From NCBI GenBank assembly GCA_947623645.1, contig CANQHK010000054.1, positions 1 to 8,087 on the forward strand: a DNA stretch of 8,087 nucleotides, given 5' to 3'. Of the stretch, positions 1 to 7,162 are shown piece by piece. The translations under genes were made by a program, and so were the position numbers. Numbering within the stretch: the stretch's first letter is position 1; each line of letters begins with the position of its first letter. Origin of the DNA: an uncultured Bacilli bacterium. Its GTDB lineage: Bacteria > Bacillota_I > Bacilli_A > RF39 > UBA660. The notes under the pieces were generated by a model. The model had not been told where the DNA came from and searched no databases. It worked only from the letters and a program-made list of their open reading frames with translations.

Positions 1-1835
1 AAGTCGATTATATCGATGTATCTCCACAACAAGTTGTTGCTGTTACAACCAGTTGTATTCCGTTCTTGGAACATGATGATGCTAACCGTGCTTTGATGGG
101 TGCAAACATGCAACGTCAGTCCGTACCTCTTTTAAAAGCAGAAGCTCCTTTGGTTGGTACGGGAGTTGAACATATCGCAGCAAGAGACTCTGGTGCAGCC
201 ATCGTTAGTAAAGCTGACGGAGTTGTTGAATATGTTGATGCAAAACGAATTGTCGTTAAAAATAAAGGTGGAAAAGATACTTACTATCTTGCAAACTTTG
301 AAGAATGCAATGGGGATTCTTGTTTCCATCAAAGACCTATTGTTCGAGTAGGAGATAAAGTTCAAAGAGGACATATTTTAGCCGATGGTCCTAGTATGGA
401 TGAAGGAGAACTTGCTCTTGGTAAAAACGTTGTTGTTGCCTTTATGACATTCAACGGTTATAACTATGAGGATGCAGTTATCTTAAATGAAAAACTTGTT
501 AAAGATGACGTTTATACTTCTATTCATATTGAAGACTATCAAATGCAATGTCGTGATACAAAACTTGGACCAGAGGAAATTACCAGAGACATTCCAAATG
601 TTAGCGAAGAAGCTCGTAAGCACTTAGATGAAAATGGTATTGTCGTTGTTGGTACGGAAGTAAAAGAAGGAGATATCCTTGTTGGTAAAGTAACTCCTAA
701 AGGAATGGCAGAACTTACTTCCGAAGAAAAATTACTTCATGCTATCTTCGGAGAGAAAACTCGAGAAGTAAGAGATACTTCTTTACGGGTTCCTCATGGT
801 GGAGATGGTATTGTTCACGAAGTTAAAATTTATTCTCGAAAAGATAACGATGAACTTCCTGCAGGAGTATCCAAAGTTATTCGTGTTTATATTACGCAAA
901 AGAGAAAAATTCAAATTGGTGATAAGATGGCTGGACGTCACGGAAATAAGGGTGTTATTTCTCTTGTTCTTCCAGAAGAAGATATGCCATACTTACCAGA
1001 TGGTCGACCAGTTGATATCATGCTTAATCCACAAGGTGTACCAAGCCGTATGAACTTAGGACAGATTTTGGAACTTCACTTAGGAATGGCTGCTAAAAAT
1101 TTGAATATTCACGTTGCAACTCCAGTATTCGATGGAGCAAAAATGAGTGACATCGAAGCAATGATGAAAGAAGCTGGAATGGATGCCGATGGAAAGACGG
1201 TTCTATATGATGGTCGTACAGGTGAACCCTTCGATAATCGTATTTCTGTTGGAGTTATGTATATGATTAAACTTCACCACATGGTTGATGATAAACTTCA
1301 TGCCAGAAGTACTGGACCTTATTCTTTAGTTACCCAACAACCTCTTGGTGGTAAAGCACAATTTGGTGGACAAAGATTTGGTGAAATGGAAGTTTGGGCA
1401 CTCTATGCTTACGGTGCTGCGCATACCTTACAAGAAATCATAACTTATAAATCCGATGATGTTTTAGGTCGGGTTAAGGTCTATGAATCGATTGTTAAGG
1501 GTCAAGAGATCGATCAAGCAGGTGTACCAGAATCCTTTAGAGTTCTGATGAAAGAATTCCAAGCTTTAGGACTTGATATCAGCATTATCGATGATGAAGG
1601 AAAAGTCTTAGACTTGAAAGAGATCGAAGAAGAAGAACAAAAACAAGACTTTAAGCCACTCGATGAGAAAGCAGATTATTCTACTTTTATGGATTCTGAT
1701 TCTATGGAAGAAGAGGATAAGGCAGAAGATGATTATGGCGATGGCGATGAAGAAGATGAATTTGATTCTTTAGAAGATGAAGAGGAATATGATGGCGAAG
1801 AAGATTACGATGATATGGAAGGAGTTGAGGAATAA
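1..1835 (+). CDS. rpoB: DNA-directed RNA polymerase subunit beta, C-terminal part (5' truncated by window)
   Basis: Beta subunit of the transcribing RNA polymerase core, cytoplasmic and nucleoid-associated. The reading frame is open from base 3, so the gene starts upstream. The TTG at 66 is an internal Leu codon in the conserved stretch IPFLEHDDANRALMGANMQ, not a start. About 610 codons are visible, roughly the C-terminal half of a typical ~1200-residue protein; the rifampicin-binding region lies outside. Conserved blocks in order are EDAVILNEKLVKDDVYTS, the active-site segment GDKMAGRHGNKGVIS with the two catalytic-centre lysines encoded at 924-926 and 948-950, LNPQGVPSRMNLGQILE, and the clamp-anchoring block GGKAQFGGQRFGEMEVWAL. 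The proteobacterial insertion before the GDKMAGRHG block is absent. The C-terminus is odd: the last 51 residues (1680-1832) contain 30 Asp/Glu and one Lys. The stop codon overlaps the rpoC start by one base. Identity is essentially certain. Confidence 0.98.
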   Translation, partial: VDYIDVSPQQVVAVTTSCIPFLEHDDANRALMGANMQRQSVPLLKAEAPLVGTGVEHIAARDSGAAIVSKADGVVEYVDAKRIVVKNKGGKDTYYLANFEECNGDSCFHQRPIVRVGDKVQRGHILADGPSMDEGELALGKNVVVAFMTFNGYNYEDAVILNEKLVKDDVYTSIHIEDYQMQCRDTKLGPEEITRDIPNVSEEARKHLDENGIVVVGTEVKEGDILVGKVTPKGMAELTSEEKLLHAIFGEKTREVRDTSLRVPHGGDGIVHEVKIYSRKDNDELPAGVSKVIRVYITQKRKIQIGDKMAGRHGNKGVISLVLPEEDMPYLPDGRPVDIMLNPQGVPSRMNLGQILELHLGMAAKNLNIHVATPVFDGAKMSDIEAMMKEAGMDADGKTVLYDGRTGEPFDNRISVGVMYMIKLHHMVDDKLHARSTGPYSLVTQQPLGGKAQFGGQRFGEMEVWALYAYGAAHTLQEIITYKSDDVLGRVKVYESIVKGQEIDQAGVPESFRVLMKEFQALGLDISIIDDEGKVLDLKEIEEEEQKQDFKPLDEKADYSTFMDSDSMEEEDKAEDDYGDGDEEDEFDSLEDEEEYDGEEDYDDMEGVEE

Positions 1836-1837
1836 TG
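1819..1837 (+). promoter_or_regulatory. rpoC ribosome binding site inside rpoB, TAATG stop-start overlap
   Basis: AAGGAG at 1819-1824 lies ten bases before the rpoC ATG (1835-1837), and a second GAGG at 1827-1830 lies four bases before it. Both sit inside the last rpoB codons. The rpoB TAA (1833-1835) shares its last A with the rpoC ATG. This arrangement favours translational coupling and near-equal synthesis of beta and beta'. The overlap is seen directly; the coupling is inferred. Confidence 0.75.
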
Positions 1838-4800
1838 ATCGCAGTTAATAAGTTTGATGCTTTAAAAATTGGGATTGCCTCTCCTGAAAAAATTCGTGAA
1901 TGGAGTTATGGGGAAGTAAAAAAACCAGAAACGATTAATTATCGTACTTTAAGACCAGAAAGAGATGGACTTTTCTGTGAAAAGATTTTTGGACCTACCA
2001 AAGACTTTGAATGTGCTTGTGGAAAGTACAAGAGAGTTCGTTATAAAAATATTGTCTGTGATCGATGCGGTGTAGAAGTTACCCGTAGTAAAGTAAGACG
2101 AGAGAGAATGGGACATATTGAACTTGCAACTCCTGTATCACACATTTGGTTCTTTAAAGGAGTTCCATCTCGTATGGGTCTCGTTCTTGATATGAGTCCT
2201 CGTGATTTGGAAGAAGTATTATACTTCGTAAGTTATGTTGTTATTGATAAAGGAAATGCTCCTCTTGAAAATAAACAAACTCTTTCTGAAAAAGAATATC
2301 GTGCTTATTATGAAAAATATGGTACGGGATTTAAAGTAGGAATGGGAGCAGAAGCAATTAAGGAACTTCTTAAGAAAGTTGACTTGGAAAAAGAAATTGC
2401 TGAAATTACAAAAGAATTAGAAGATGCTCAAGGACAAAAGAGAACGCGTTTATTAAAACGTATCGATGTTTTAAATGCTTTCTATCAATCTGGAAATAAA
2501 CCAGAATGGATGATTATGGATTGTATTCCTGTTATTCCACCAGAGTTACGTCCGATGATTCAGTTAGACGGTGGACGTTTTGCAACGAGTGATTTAAATG
2601 ATTTATATCGTCGTGTTATTAACCGTAACAATCGTTTAAAGAAACTTATCGATTTGGGTGCACCAACGATTATTATTCAAAATGAAAAGCGTATGCTTCA
2701 AGAAGCCGTAGATGCATTATTTGATAATGGTCGTCGAGGAAGAAGTGTAACCGGTGCAGGAAATAGACCTTTGAAATCTTTATCAAGTATGTTAAAAGGA
2801 AAACAAGGACGTTTCCGTCAGAACTTACTTGGTAAACGTGTTGACTATTCTGGACGTAGTGTTATCGTGGTTGGACCTAGTCTTAAAATGTATCAATGTG
2901 GTCTACCAAAAGAGATGGCTCTTGAATTATTTAAACCACATGTAATTCATGGTCTTGTTAGTAAAGATATTGCTCATAATATTAAAGCTGCAAAAAGACT
3001 CATTGATAATCGTGATCCAATTGTTTGGGATATCGTAGAAGAAGTTATTAAAGAACATCCTGTTTTATTAAACCGTGCTCCAACTCTTCATAGACTTGGT
3101 ATTCAAGCATTTGAACCTGTTCTTATCGGTGGTAAAGCAATTCGTTTGCATCCACTTGTATGTCCTGCTTTCAATGCTGACTTCGATGGTGACCAGATGG
3201 CAGTGCATGTACCTCTTTCTGAAGAAGCACAGGCAGAAGCTCGTATTTTAATGCTCGGTGCCAATAACATTCTTCACCCTAAATCAGGAGATCCGATTGT
3301 TACTCCATCTCAAGATATGGTTCTTGGTAACTATTATATTACGATGGAAAAAGCAGGTCTTCCAGGAGAAGGACGATTATTTAAAAATACCAATGAAGCT
3401 TTAATGGCTTATGAAAGAAGAGAAATTACTCTTCATACAAGAATTGCTGTACCTGTTAACTCTTTCAAATATAAAATATTTACAGAAGAACAACATGGTA
3501 AGTATTTGGTAACGACGGTTGGTAAGATTAAATTTAATGAAATTTTACCAGATTCATTCCCTTATATTAATGAACCAAGTGATGAGAATATTAAAGTTAT
3601 CACACCTGATAAATACTTTATTGAAAGAGGACAAAATGTAAAAGAAGTTATTCGAGATATGCCTCTTGTAACACCTTTTGCAAAGAAGACACTCGAAAAG
3701 ATTATTGCTCAAATCTTTAAACGTTATAAAACGACAGAAACTTCTGTATTCCTTGATAATTTAAAAGATTTGGGATTCCATTATTCTACAATTGCAGGTA
3801 TTACCGTTGCTGCTAGTGATATCGTTGCAACAGAAAACAAACCAAAAATTGTAGAGGAACATCAAAAATTAGTCGATATGATTAATAAACAATACAAACG
3901 TGGTCTTATTACAGAAGCAGAACGTTATGAGAAAGTTATTGAAACTTGGAATCATGCGAAAGATGAAGTTACGAAAGAATTGCAAGAAATTGCAAATAGT
4001 GATGTAGACAACCCAATCTTCATGATGATGCATTCTGGTGCTCGTGGTAATATTTCAAACTTTACCCAGGTTGCTGGTATGCGTGGTCTTATGGCAAAGC
4101 CAAATGGAGAATCTGTTGAAATCCCTGTTCTTTCATCTTTTAAAGAGGGACTTTCTGTATCGGAATTCTTCCTATCTACGCATGGTGCTCGTAAAGGTAG
4201 TGCCGATACGGCTTTAAAAACTGCAGACTCTGGATATTTGACTCGTCGTTTAGTTGATGTTAGTCAAGATGTTATCGTTCGTGAAGAAGATTGTGGAACG
4301 GATGCTGGTGTTGTTGTTCGTGACTTTATTAATGATAAAAATGGTACGGTTATTGAATCTTTAAGAGATCGTATTATTGGTCGTTATACGAATAAGAAAG
4401 TACTTCATCCAGAAACGAAAGAAGTTCTTGCAGAAAGACTTACTTATATTACGGATCAACTTGCTGATAAAATTGTTGCAGCAGGAGTTAAGGAAGTTGA
4501 AATTCGTACGATCTTAACTTGTGCAACTCATAATGGTGTATGTTGTAAATGTTATGGTAAGAATCTTGCTACTGGTAATTTAGTAGAAGTCGGAGAAGCT
4601 ATCGGTGTTATGGCTGCTCAGTCTATTGGAGAACCTGGTACACAGCTTACCATGAGAACATTCCATACGGGTGGAGTTGCCGGTGGAGAAGATATTACTC
4701 AAGGTCTTCCTCGTGTACAAGAATTATTTGAAGCTCGTAATCCGAAAGGAAAAGCAACGATTTCAGAAATTGACGGTACCGTTACAAAAATTGATGAAGA

Positions 4801-5473
4801 TCATGGTAAATTTAAAATTTATGTTAAAAATGATGTTGAAACCATTGAACATGTTACCAATTATGGTGCAAAGCTTCATGTTCAAAAGGGTGATGTTGTA
4901 AAAGCAGGAGATAAACTTACAGAAGGAGCGATTTCTCCAAAAGAGCTTCTTGCTGTTACAGACCCTCTTACAACACAAGAATATATTTTAAAAGAGGTTC
5001 AACATACTTATCGTAGTCAAGGTGTTGATATTTCTGATAAACATATCGAAGTTATTGCGAGTCGTATGATTAGTAAAATTCGAATTATCGATAGTGGAGA
5101 TACAACGTTCTTACCAGGAGCTCTTGTTCACTTCTATGAATTTACGGATGGAAACAAGGAAGTTATCTTAAAAGGTAAGAAACCTGCTACTGGTCGACCT
5201 GTTCTTCTTGGAATTACGAAGGCATCTCTTGAAACAGATTCATTCTTATCTGCTGCATCTTTCCAAGAAACAACAAGAATTCTTACCGATGCTGCTATTC
5301 GTGGAAAAGTAGATTATTTACAAGGTTTGAAAGAAAACGTTATCATTGGTAAATTAATTCCTGCTGGGACAGGACTTCGGGATTACAAATCCATCGAGTA
5401 TACGTTGAAAAACGATCTTGTTGGAGAAGATGAAGAAGTCATTGACAAGATGGAAGATGAACTTATGGATTAA
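1835..5473 (+). CDS. rpoC: DNA-directed RNA polymerase subunit beta'
   Basis: Catalytic large subunit of RNA polymerase, 1212 residues, complete and of normal length for a Gram-positive beta'. The N-terminal zinc ribbon is C60-x-C62 with C75-xx-C78. The clamp and switch region follows, including GRRGRSVTGAGNRPLKSL and KGKQGRFRQNLLGKRVDYSG. The metal-chelating catalytic loop NADFDGDQM starts at N447, with D449, D451 and D453 positioned to hold the active-site magnesium. The bridge helix region contains FKEGLSVSEFFLSTHGARKG. The second zinc site uses C820, C896, C903 and C906. The trigger loop runs AAQSIGEPGTQLTMRTFHTG, with M940 and H944 at the substrate-contacting positions. The sequence passes straight from the trigger loop to DITQGLPRVQELFEARNPKG, so the proteobacterial SI3 insertion is missing, as expected outside Proteobacteria. 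The ATG is fixed by the TAATG overlap with rpoB. A terminator follows at once, so this is the operon's last gene. Confidence 0.99.
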   Translation: MIAVNKFDALKIGIASPEKIREWSYGEVKKPETINYRTLRPERDGLFCEKIFGPTKDFECACGKYKRVRYKNIVCDRCGVEVTRSKVRRERMGHIELATPVSHIWFFKGVPSRMGLVLDMSPRDLEEVLYFVSYVVIDKGNAPLENKQTLSEKEYRAYYEKYGTGFKVGMGAEAIKELLKKVDLEKEIAEITKELEDAQGQKRTRLLKRIDVLNAFYQSGNKPEWMIMDCIPVIPPELRPMIQLDGGRFATSDLNDLYRRVINRNNRLKKLIDLGAPTIIIQNEKRMLQEAVDALFDNGRRGRSVTGAGNRPLKSLSSMLKGKQGRFRQNLLGKRVDYSGRSVIVVGPSLKMYQCGLPKEMALELFKPHVIHGLVSKDIAHNIKAAKRLIDNRDPIVWDIVEEVIKEHPVLLNRAPTLHRLGIQAFEPVLIGGKAIRLHPLVCPAFNADFDGDQMAVHVPLSEEAQAEARILMLGANNILHPKSGDPIVTPSQDMVLGNYYITMEKAGLPGEGRLFKNTNEALMAYERREITLHTRIAVPVNSFKYKIFTEEQHGKYLVTTVGKIKFNEILPDSFPYINEPSDENIKVITPDKYFIERGQNVKEVIRDMPLVTPFAKKTLEKIIAQIFKRYKTTETSVFLDNLKDLGFHYSTIAGITVAASDIVATENKPKIVEEHQKLVDMINKQYKRGLITEAERYEKVIETWNHAKDEVTKELQEIANSDVDNPIFMMMHSGARGNISNFTQVAGMRGLMAKPNGESVEIPVLSSFKEGLSVSEFFLSTHGARKGSADTALKTADSGYLTRRLVDVSQDVIVREEDCGTDAGVVVRDFINDKNGTVIESLRDRIIGRYTNKKVLHPETKEVLAERLTYITDQLADKIVAAGVKEVEIRTILTCATHNGVCCKCYGKNLATGNLVEVGEAIGVMAAQSIGEPGTQLTMRTFHTGGVAGGEDITQGLPRVQELFEARNPKGKATISEIDGTVTKIDEDHGKFKIYVKNDVETIEHVTNYGAKLHVQKGDVVKAGDKLTEGAISPKELLAVTDPLTTQEYILKEVQHTYRSQGVDISDKHIEVIASRMISKIRIIDSGDTTFLPGALVHFYEFTDGNKEVILKGKKPATGRPVLLGITKASLETDSFLSAASFQETTRILTDAAIRGKVDYLQGLKENVIIGKLIPAGTGLRDYKSIEYTLKNDLVGEDEEVIDKMEDELMD

Positions 5474-5498
5474 GGCTAATTTTTAGCCTTTTTCTTTT
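5472..5498 (+). terminator. Rho-independent terminator of the rpoB-rpoC operon
   Basis: AAGGCTAA (5472-5479) pairs perfectly with TTAGCCTT (5483-5490) around a three-base loop, followed by a U-rich run to 5498 broken by one C. The stem begins on the last two bases of the rpoC TAA stop, so a ribosome at the stop codon would cover its base. It ends the operon here, with no ribosomal-protein or elongation-factor gene following. Confidence 0.9.
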
Positions 5499-5523
5499 CA
5501 TTTTTTTAGTTTTGTTGTATAAT
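5495..5523 (+). promoter_or_regulatory. Sigma-70/SigA-type promoter for the small membrane protein gene
   Basis: A perfect TATAAT at 5518-5523 is preceded, after 17 bases, by TTTTCA (5495-5500), which matches TTGACA at four of six positions. The -35 box overlaps the T-run of the rpoC terminator. The expected transcription start is about 5530, which leaves almost no leader before ATG 5532 and about 17 bases before ATG 5547. Confidence 0.7.
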
Positions 5524-5534
5524 GAATACGAATG

Positions 5535-5541
5535 GATGTGA
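5535..5541 (+). promoter_or_regulatory. Probable ribosome binding site selecting ATG 5547
   Basis: GGATGTG, an imperfect match to GGAGGTG, ends five bases before ATG 5547. No site can precede ATG 5532 if transcription starts near 5530. This is the main reason for choosing the downstream start. Confidence 0.5.
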
Positions 5542-5546
5542 CTTTT

Positions 5547-5981
5547 ATGAAATTAAATAATCGAGGTTGGGGACTTGGAGTTTTTTTAGGATTTGTCGTT
5601 GTTTTAGTTTTATGTATAATCGTTGCAGGAATTAATGCTTATAGAATGGGACTTAGTTCTTCTTCTCCAAAACATTATTTTGATTCTGAAATTCCTAACG
5701 AACCCTCTTCAAGTAGCAGTGCTGTTCGGGATTATAATCAATTAGAAGAAACCGTTCGGAGTGCAGCGGAAAAATATAAGCAAGAAAAAAATCCAGATTT
5801 TTCTTCTGGAAGTGTTTCTGTATCTTTTCAAAGTTTAATTCGAGATGGTTATATGTCATCTATTGCAGAATGTTCTGGATATGTTCAGTTAACTCAAGAA
5901 GATCGTTCGACGTATTCTGTCTATTTTCATTGCCCAGATCATATAACAAGTGGATATAATAGTAAACTCGATGAAAAATAA
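5547..5981 (+). CDS. Small single-pass membrane protein with Ser-rich linker and two-cysteine extracytoplasmic domain, function unknown
   Basis: This gene is not a named family I recognise. From the chosen start (144 residues) the N-terminus is short and basic (MKLNNRGWG). A hydrophobic segment follows at about residues 8-30, with no obvious lipobox. Then come a Ser/Pro-rich linker (about 37-59), a helical charged stretch (about 61-83) and a C-terminal domain containing SLIRDGYM, CSGYV and FHCP...TSGY. The only cysteines outside the membrane are C109 and C129, which could pair as a disulfide if the domain faces outward. The layout (RGWG plus one helix, then a small GY/C-containing domain) recalls pseudopilin-like proteins of low-GC uncultured Bacillota, but the classic GFTLIE cleavage motif is missing. 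ATG 5532 (149 residues, adding MDVTF) is the alternative start; it would be nearly leaderless. The gene has its own promoter and terminator, so it is monocistronic and unlinked in expression to rpoC. Confidence 0.88.
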   Translation: MKLNNRGWGLGVFLGFVVVLVLCIIVAGINAYRMGLSSSSPKHYFDSEIPNEPSSSSSAVRDYNQLEETVRSAAEKYKQEKNPDFSSGSVSVSFQSLIRDGYMSSIAECSGYVQLTQEDRSTYSVYFHCPDHITSGYNSKLDEK

Positions 5982-5991
5982 AAAAGTGTGC

Positions 5992-6028
5992 AAAGAAGAA
6001 TTTACTTAAAGGTTAATTCTTCTTTTTT
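5992..6028 (+). terminator. Rho-independent terminator of the small membrane protein gene
   Basis: AAAGAAGAATT (5992-6002) pairs over 11 bp with AATTCTTCTTT (6015-6025). The 12-base loop can itself form a short ACTT/AGGT stem. The T-run spans 6023-6028. It begins ten bases after the stop codon. Confidence 0.85.
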
Positions 6029-6076
6029 GTTTTAAAGTCTTTCCTAAAATGAAATTAAACAATGGAATCGATAGGG

Positions 6077-6086
6077 AAAACGTTTA
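6077..6086. promoter_or_regulatory. Palindrome AAACGTTT, possible LacI/CcpA-family operator
   Basis: The palindrome occupies 6078-6085 in the 6029-6113 spacer, about 48 bases upstream of the predicted transporter transcription start. CG-centred A/T-flanked palindromes are typical of LacI-family operators, including CcpA sites. The outer TG...CA positions of a full cre box are not present. This is a weak suggestion only. Apart from this and an imperfect inverted repeat (TTTCCTA 6040-6046, TAGGGAAA 6072-6079), I see nothing in the spacer. Confidence 0.2.
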
Positions 6087-6113
6087 AGAACTATGGTTAT
6101 ATAAAATCAATTA

Positions 6114-6122
6114 TGATATAAT
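6114..6122 (+). promoter_or_regulatory. Extended -10 promoter of the EamA-type transporter gene
   Basis: TGATATAAT is an exact TGn-TATAAT extended -10. The best -35 at 17-base spacing (TGGTTA, 6094-6099) matches only three of six, which an extended -10 can compensate. Predicted start is about 6129, giving a leader of about 27 bases with AGGTGGTG (6143-6150) as the ribosome binding site. Confidence 0.7.
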
Positions 6123-6155
6123 GTTTGCAGATAACATAGATTAGGTGGTGATAGT

Positions 6156-7076
6156 ATGGCAGGTGCAGTTATCATTTCAATATGTGCTTCGTTTCTGTGG
6201 GGAATAACGGCCCATATTGATAAATTTATGATTAATGGTATTGATGAGGATGGAAGTAATATCAAAACATTATTCGTGTTTTCTACTTTGATTGCAGGTT
6301 TAGTATTTAGTCCTATATGGTTAATAATTAGCAAATTTTCAGTATCTATTAGCGCGATATCCTTAATTGCTATACTTCTATCAACATTAACATATCTATT
6401 AGCAACGTATTTTTATTTTAAAGCCTTAGATAAAAATGACGCATCTATAGTTTCTGTAATGTTCCAAATGATACCTGTTTTTAGTTATGTTTTGGCATTA
6501 ATCTTTTTTAAAGAAAATTTAACTATACAACAGATAATAGGTTCCATAATCATTATATTATCGGCAATTATCATATCCTTTGACTTTGAGAAAAAGAATA
6601 ATAAAAGTAAATTTAAAGCATTCTTATTGATGATATTATCTTCTTTATTTTATGCTATATATTTTATATTATTTGATGTTGCAATTAGACATAGTTCATA
6701 TAATTCATGTGCTTTTTGGTATCAAATAGGATTTTTAATTATGGGCATTATTTTAATGTGTATAAAGAGTTATAGAATTACGTTTATAAAAGCTATAAAG
6801 AATAATGGTAAAACGTATTTTTCATTAAATGTAACAAATGAAGTGTTAAATTTAATAGCAAATCTTTTAGTTAATTTTGCAAACCTCACAATTCCTATTG
6901 CGTTAGCAAATGTTTTAAATGGGTTTCAAGGTATATTTGTATTTCTATTAGGAATTGTTGGTGTAAAATTTTTGCCTAAGTATTTTAAGGAGAATTTAAA
7001 TAAAAAAGTAATCTTCCAAAAAGTTAGTTGTATAGTATTAAGTGTTATTGGATTAATTGTGATGTTTATCCATTAG
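6156..7076 (+). CDS. EamA/DMT superfamily transporter-like membrane protein
   Basis: Predicted inner-membrane carrier of the drug/metabolite transporter superfamily; substrate cannot be read from sequence. The 306-residue length and about ten hydrophobic helices fit the family (roughly 3-20, 38-60, 64-88, 96-118, 123-142, 153-174, 184-203, 226-246, 248-270, 285-305). This is the usual two-times-five-helix duplication. The best family match is at the end of the first half: FYFKALDKNDASIVSV, then PVFSYVLALIFFKENLT and a following hydrophobic helix, which is the typical EamA ending. Lysine-rich loops (EKKNNKSKFK at 145-154 and KAIKNNGK at 212-219) suggest cytoplasmic sides. The ATG is fixed by AGGTGGTG five bases upstream. 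Codon use differs from rpoB/rpoC, with many ATA and TTA codons. This may mean weak expression, transfer, or both. The gene is monocistronic between its own promoter and a shared terminator. Confidence 0.9.
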   Translation: MAGAVIISICASFLWGITAHIDKFMINGIDEDGSNIKTLFVFSTLIAGLVFSPIWLIISKFSVSISAISLIAILLSTLTYLLATYFYFKALDKNDASIVSVMFQMIPVFSYVLALIFFKENLTIQQIIGSIIIILSAIIISFDFEKKNNKSKFKAFLLMILSSLFYAIYFILFDVAIRHSSYNSCAFWYQIGFLIMGIILMCIKSYRITFIKAIKNNGKTYFSLNVTNEVLNLIANLLVNFANLTIPIALANVLNGFQGIFVFLLGIVGVKFLPKYFKENLNKKVIFQKVSCIVLSVIGLIVMFIH

Positions 7077-7107
7077 AGTTAATAAAATTTTACTTTGTCA
7101 ACAGTCT

Positions 7108-7137
7108 AAAAAACAGTGCTAAAGTGAGCACTGTTTT
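7108..7137 (-). terminator. Convergent, probably bidirectional terminator
   Basis: AAAACAGTGCT (7110-7120) pairs over 11 bp with AGCACTGTTTT (7127-7137) around the loop AAAGTG. Read on the minus strand, the stem is followed by six or more T (complement of 7108-7113), so it is a strong terminator for the minus-strand gene ending at 7163. Read on the plus strand only four T follow, so termination of the transporter gene is likely weaker but plausible. Confidence 0.85.
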
Positions 7138-7162
7138 AAATTCTATTGAAAGACTAAAGTTT

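Noticed and set aside
66..68. TTG as a start codon of rpoB
   Set aside because: Upstream codons from base 3 continue the conserved beta-subunit sequence (VDYIDVSPQQVVAV), so the gene starts before the window.
132..374. 80-codon open frame on the minus strand inside rpoB, plus the plus-strand frame at 154-351
   Set aside because: Both are out-of-frame shadows of strongly conserved rpoB coding sequence with no start signals.
4671..4978. Overlapping small frames on both strands inside rpoC
   Set aside because: The rpoC frame here encodes the conserved region after the trigger loop; the others are low-complexity shadows with no ribosome binding site.
6107..6334. 75-codon minus-strand frame at the transporter start
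   Set aside because: It is antisense to the transporter promoter and first helices; no ribosome binding site or promoter is visible.
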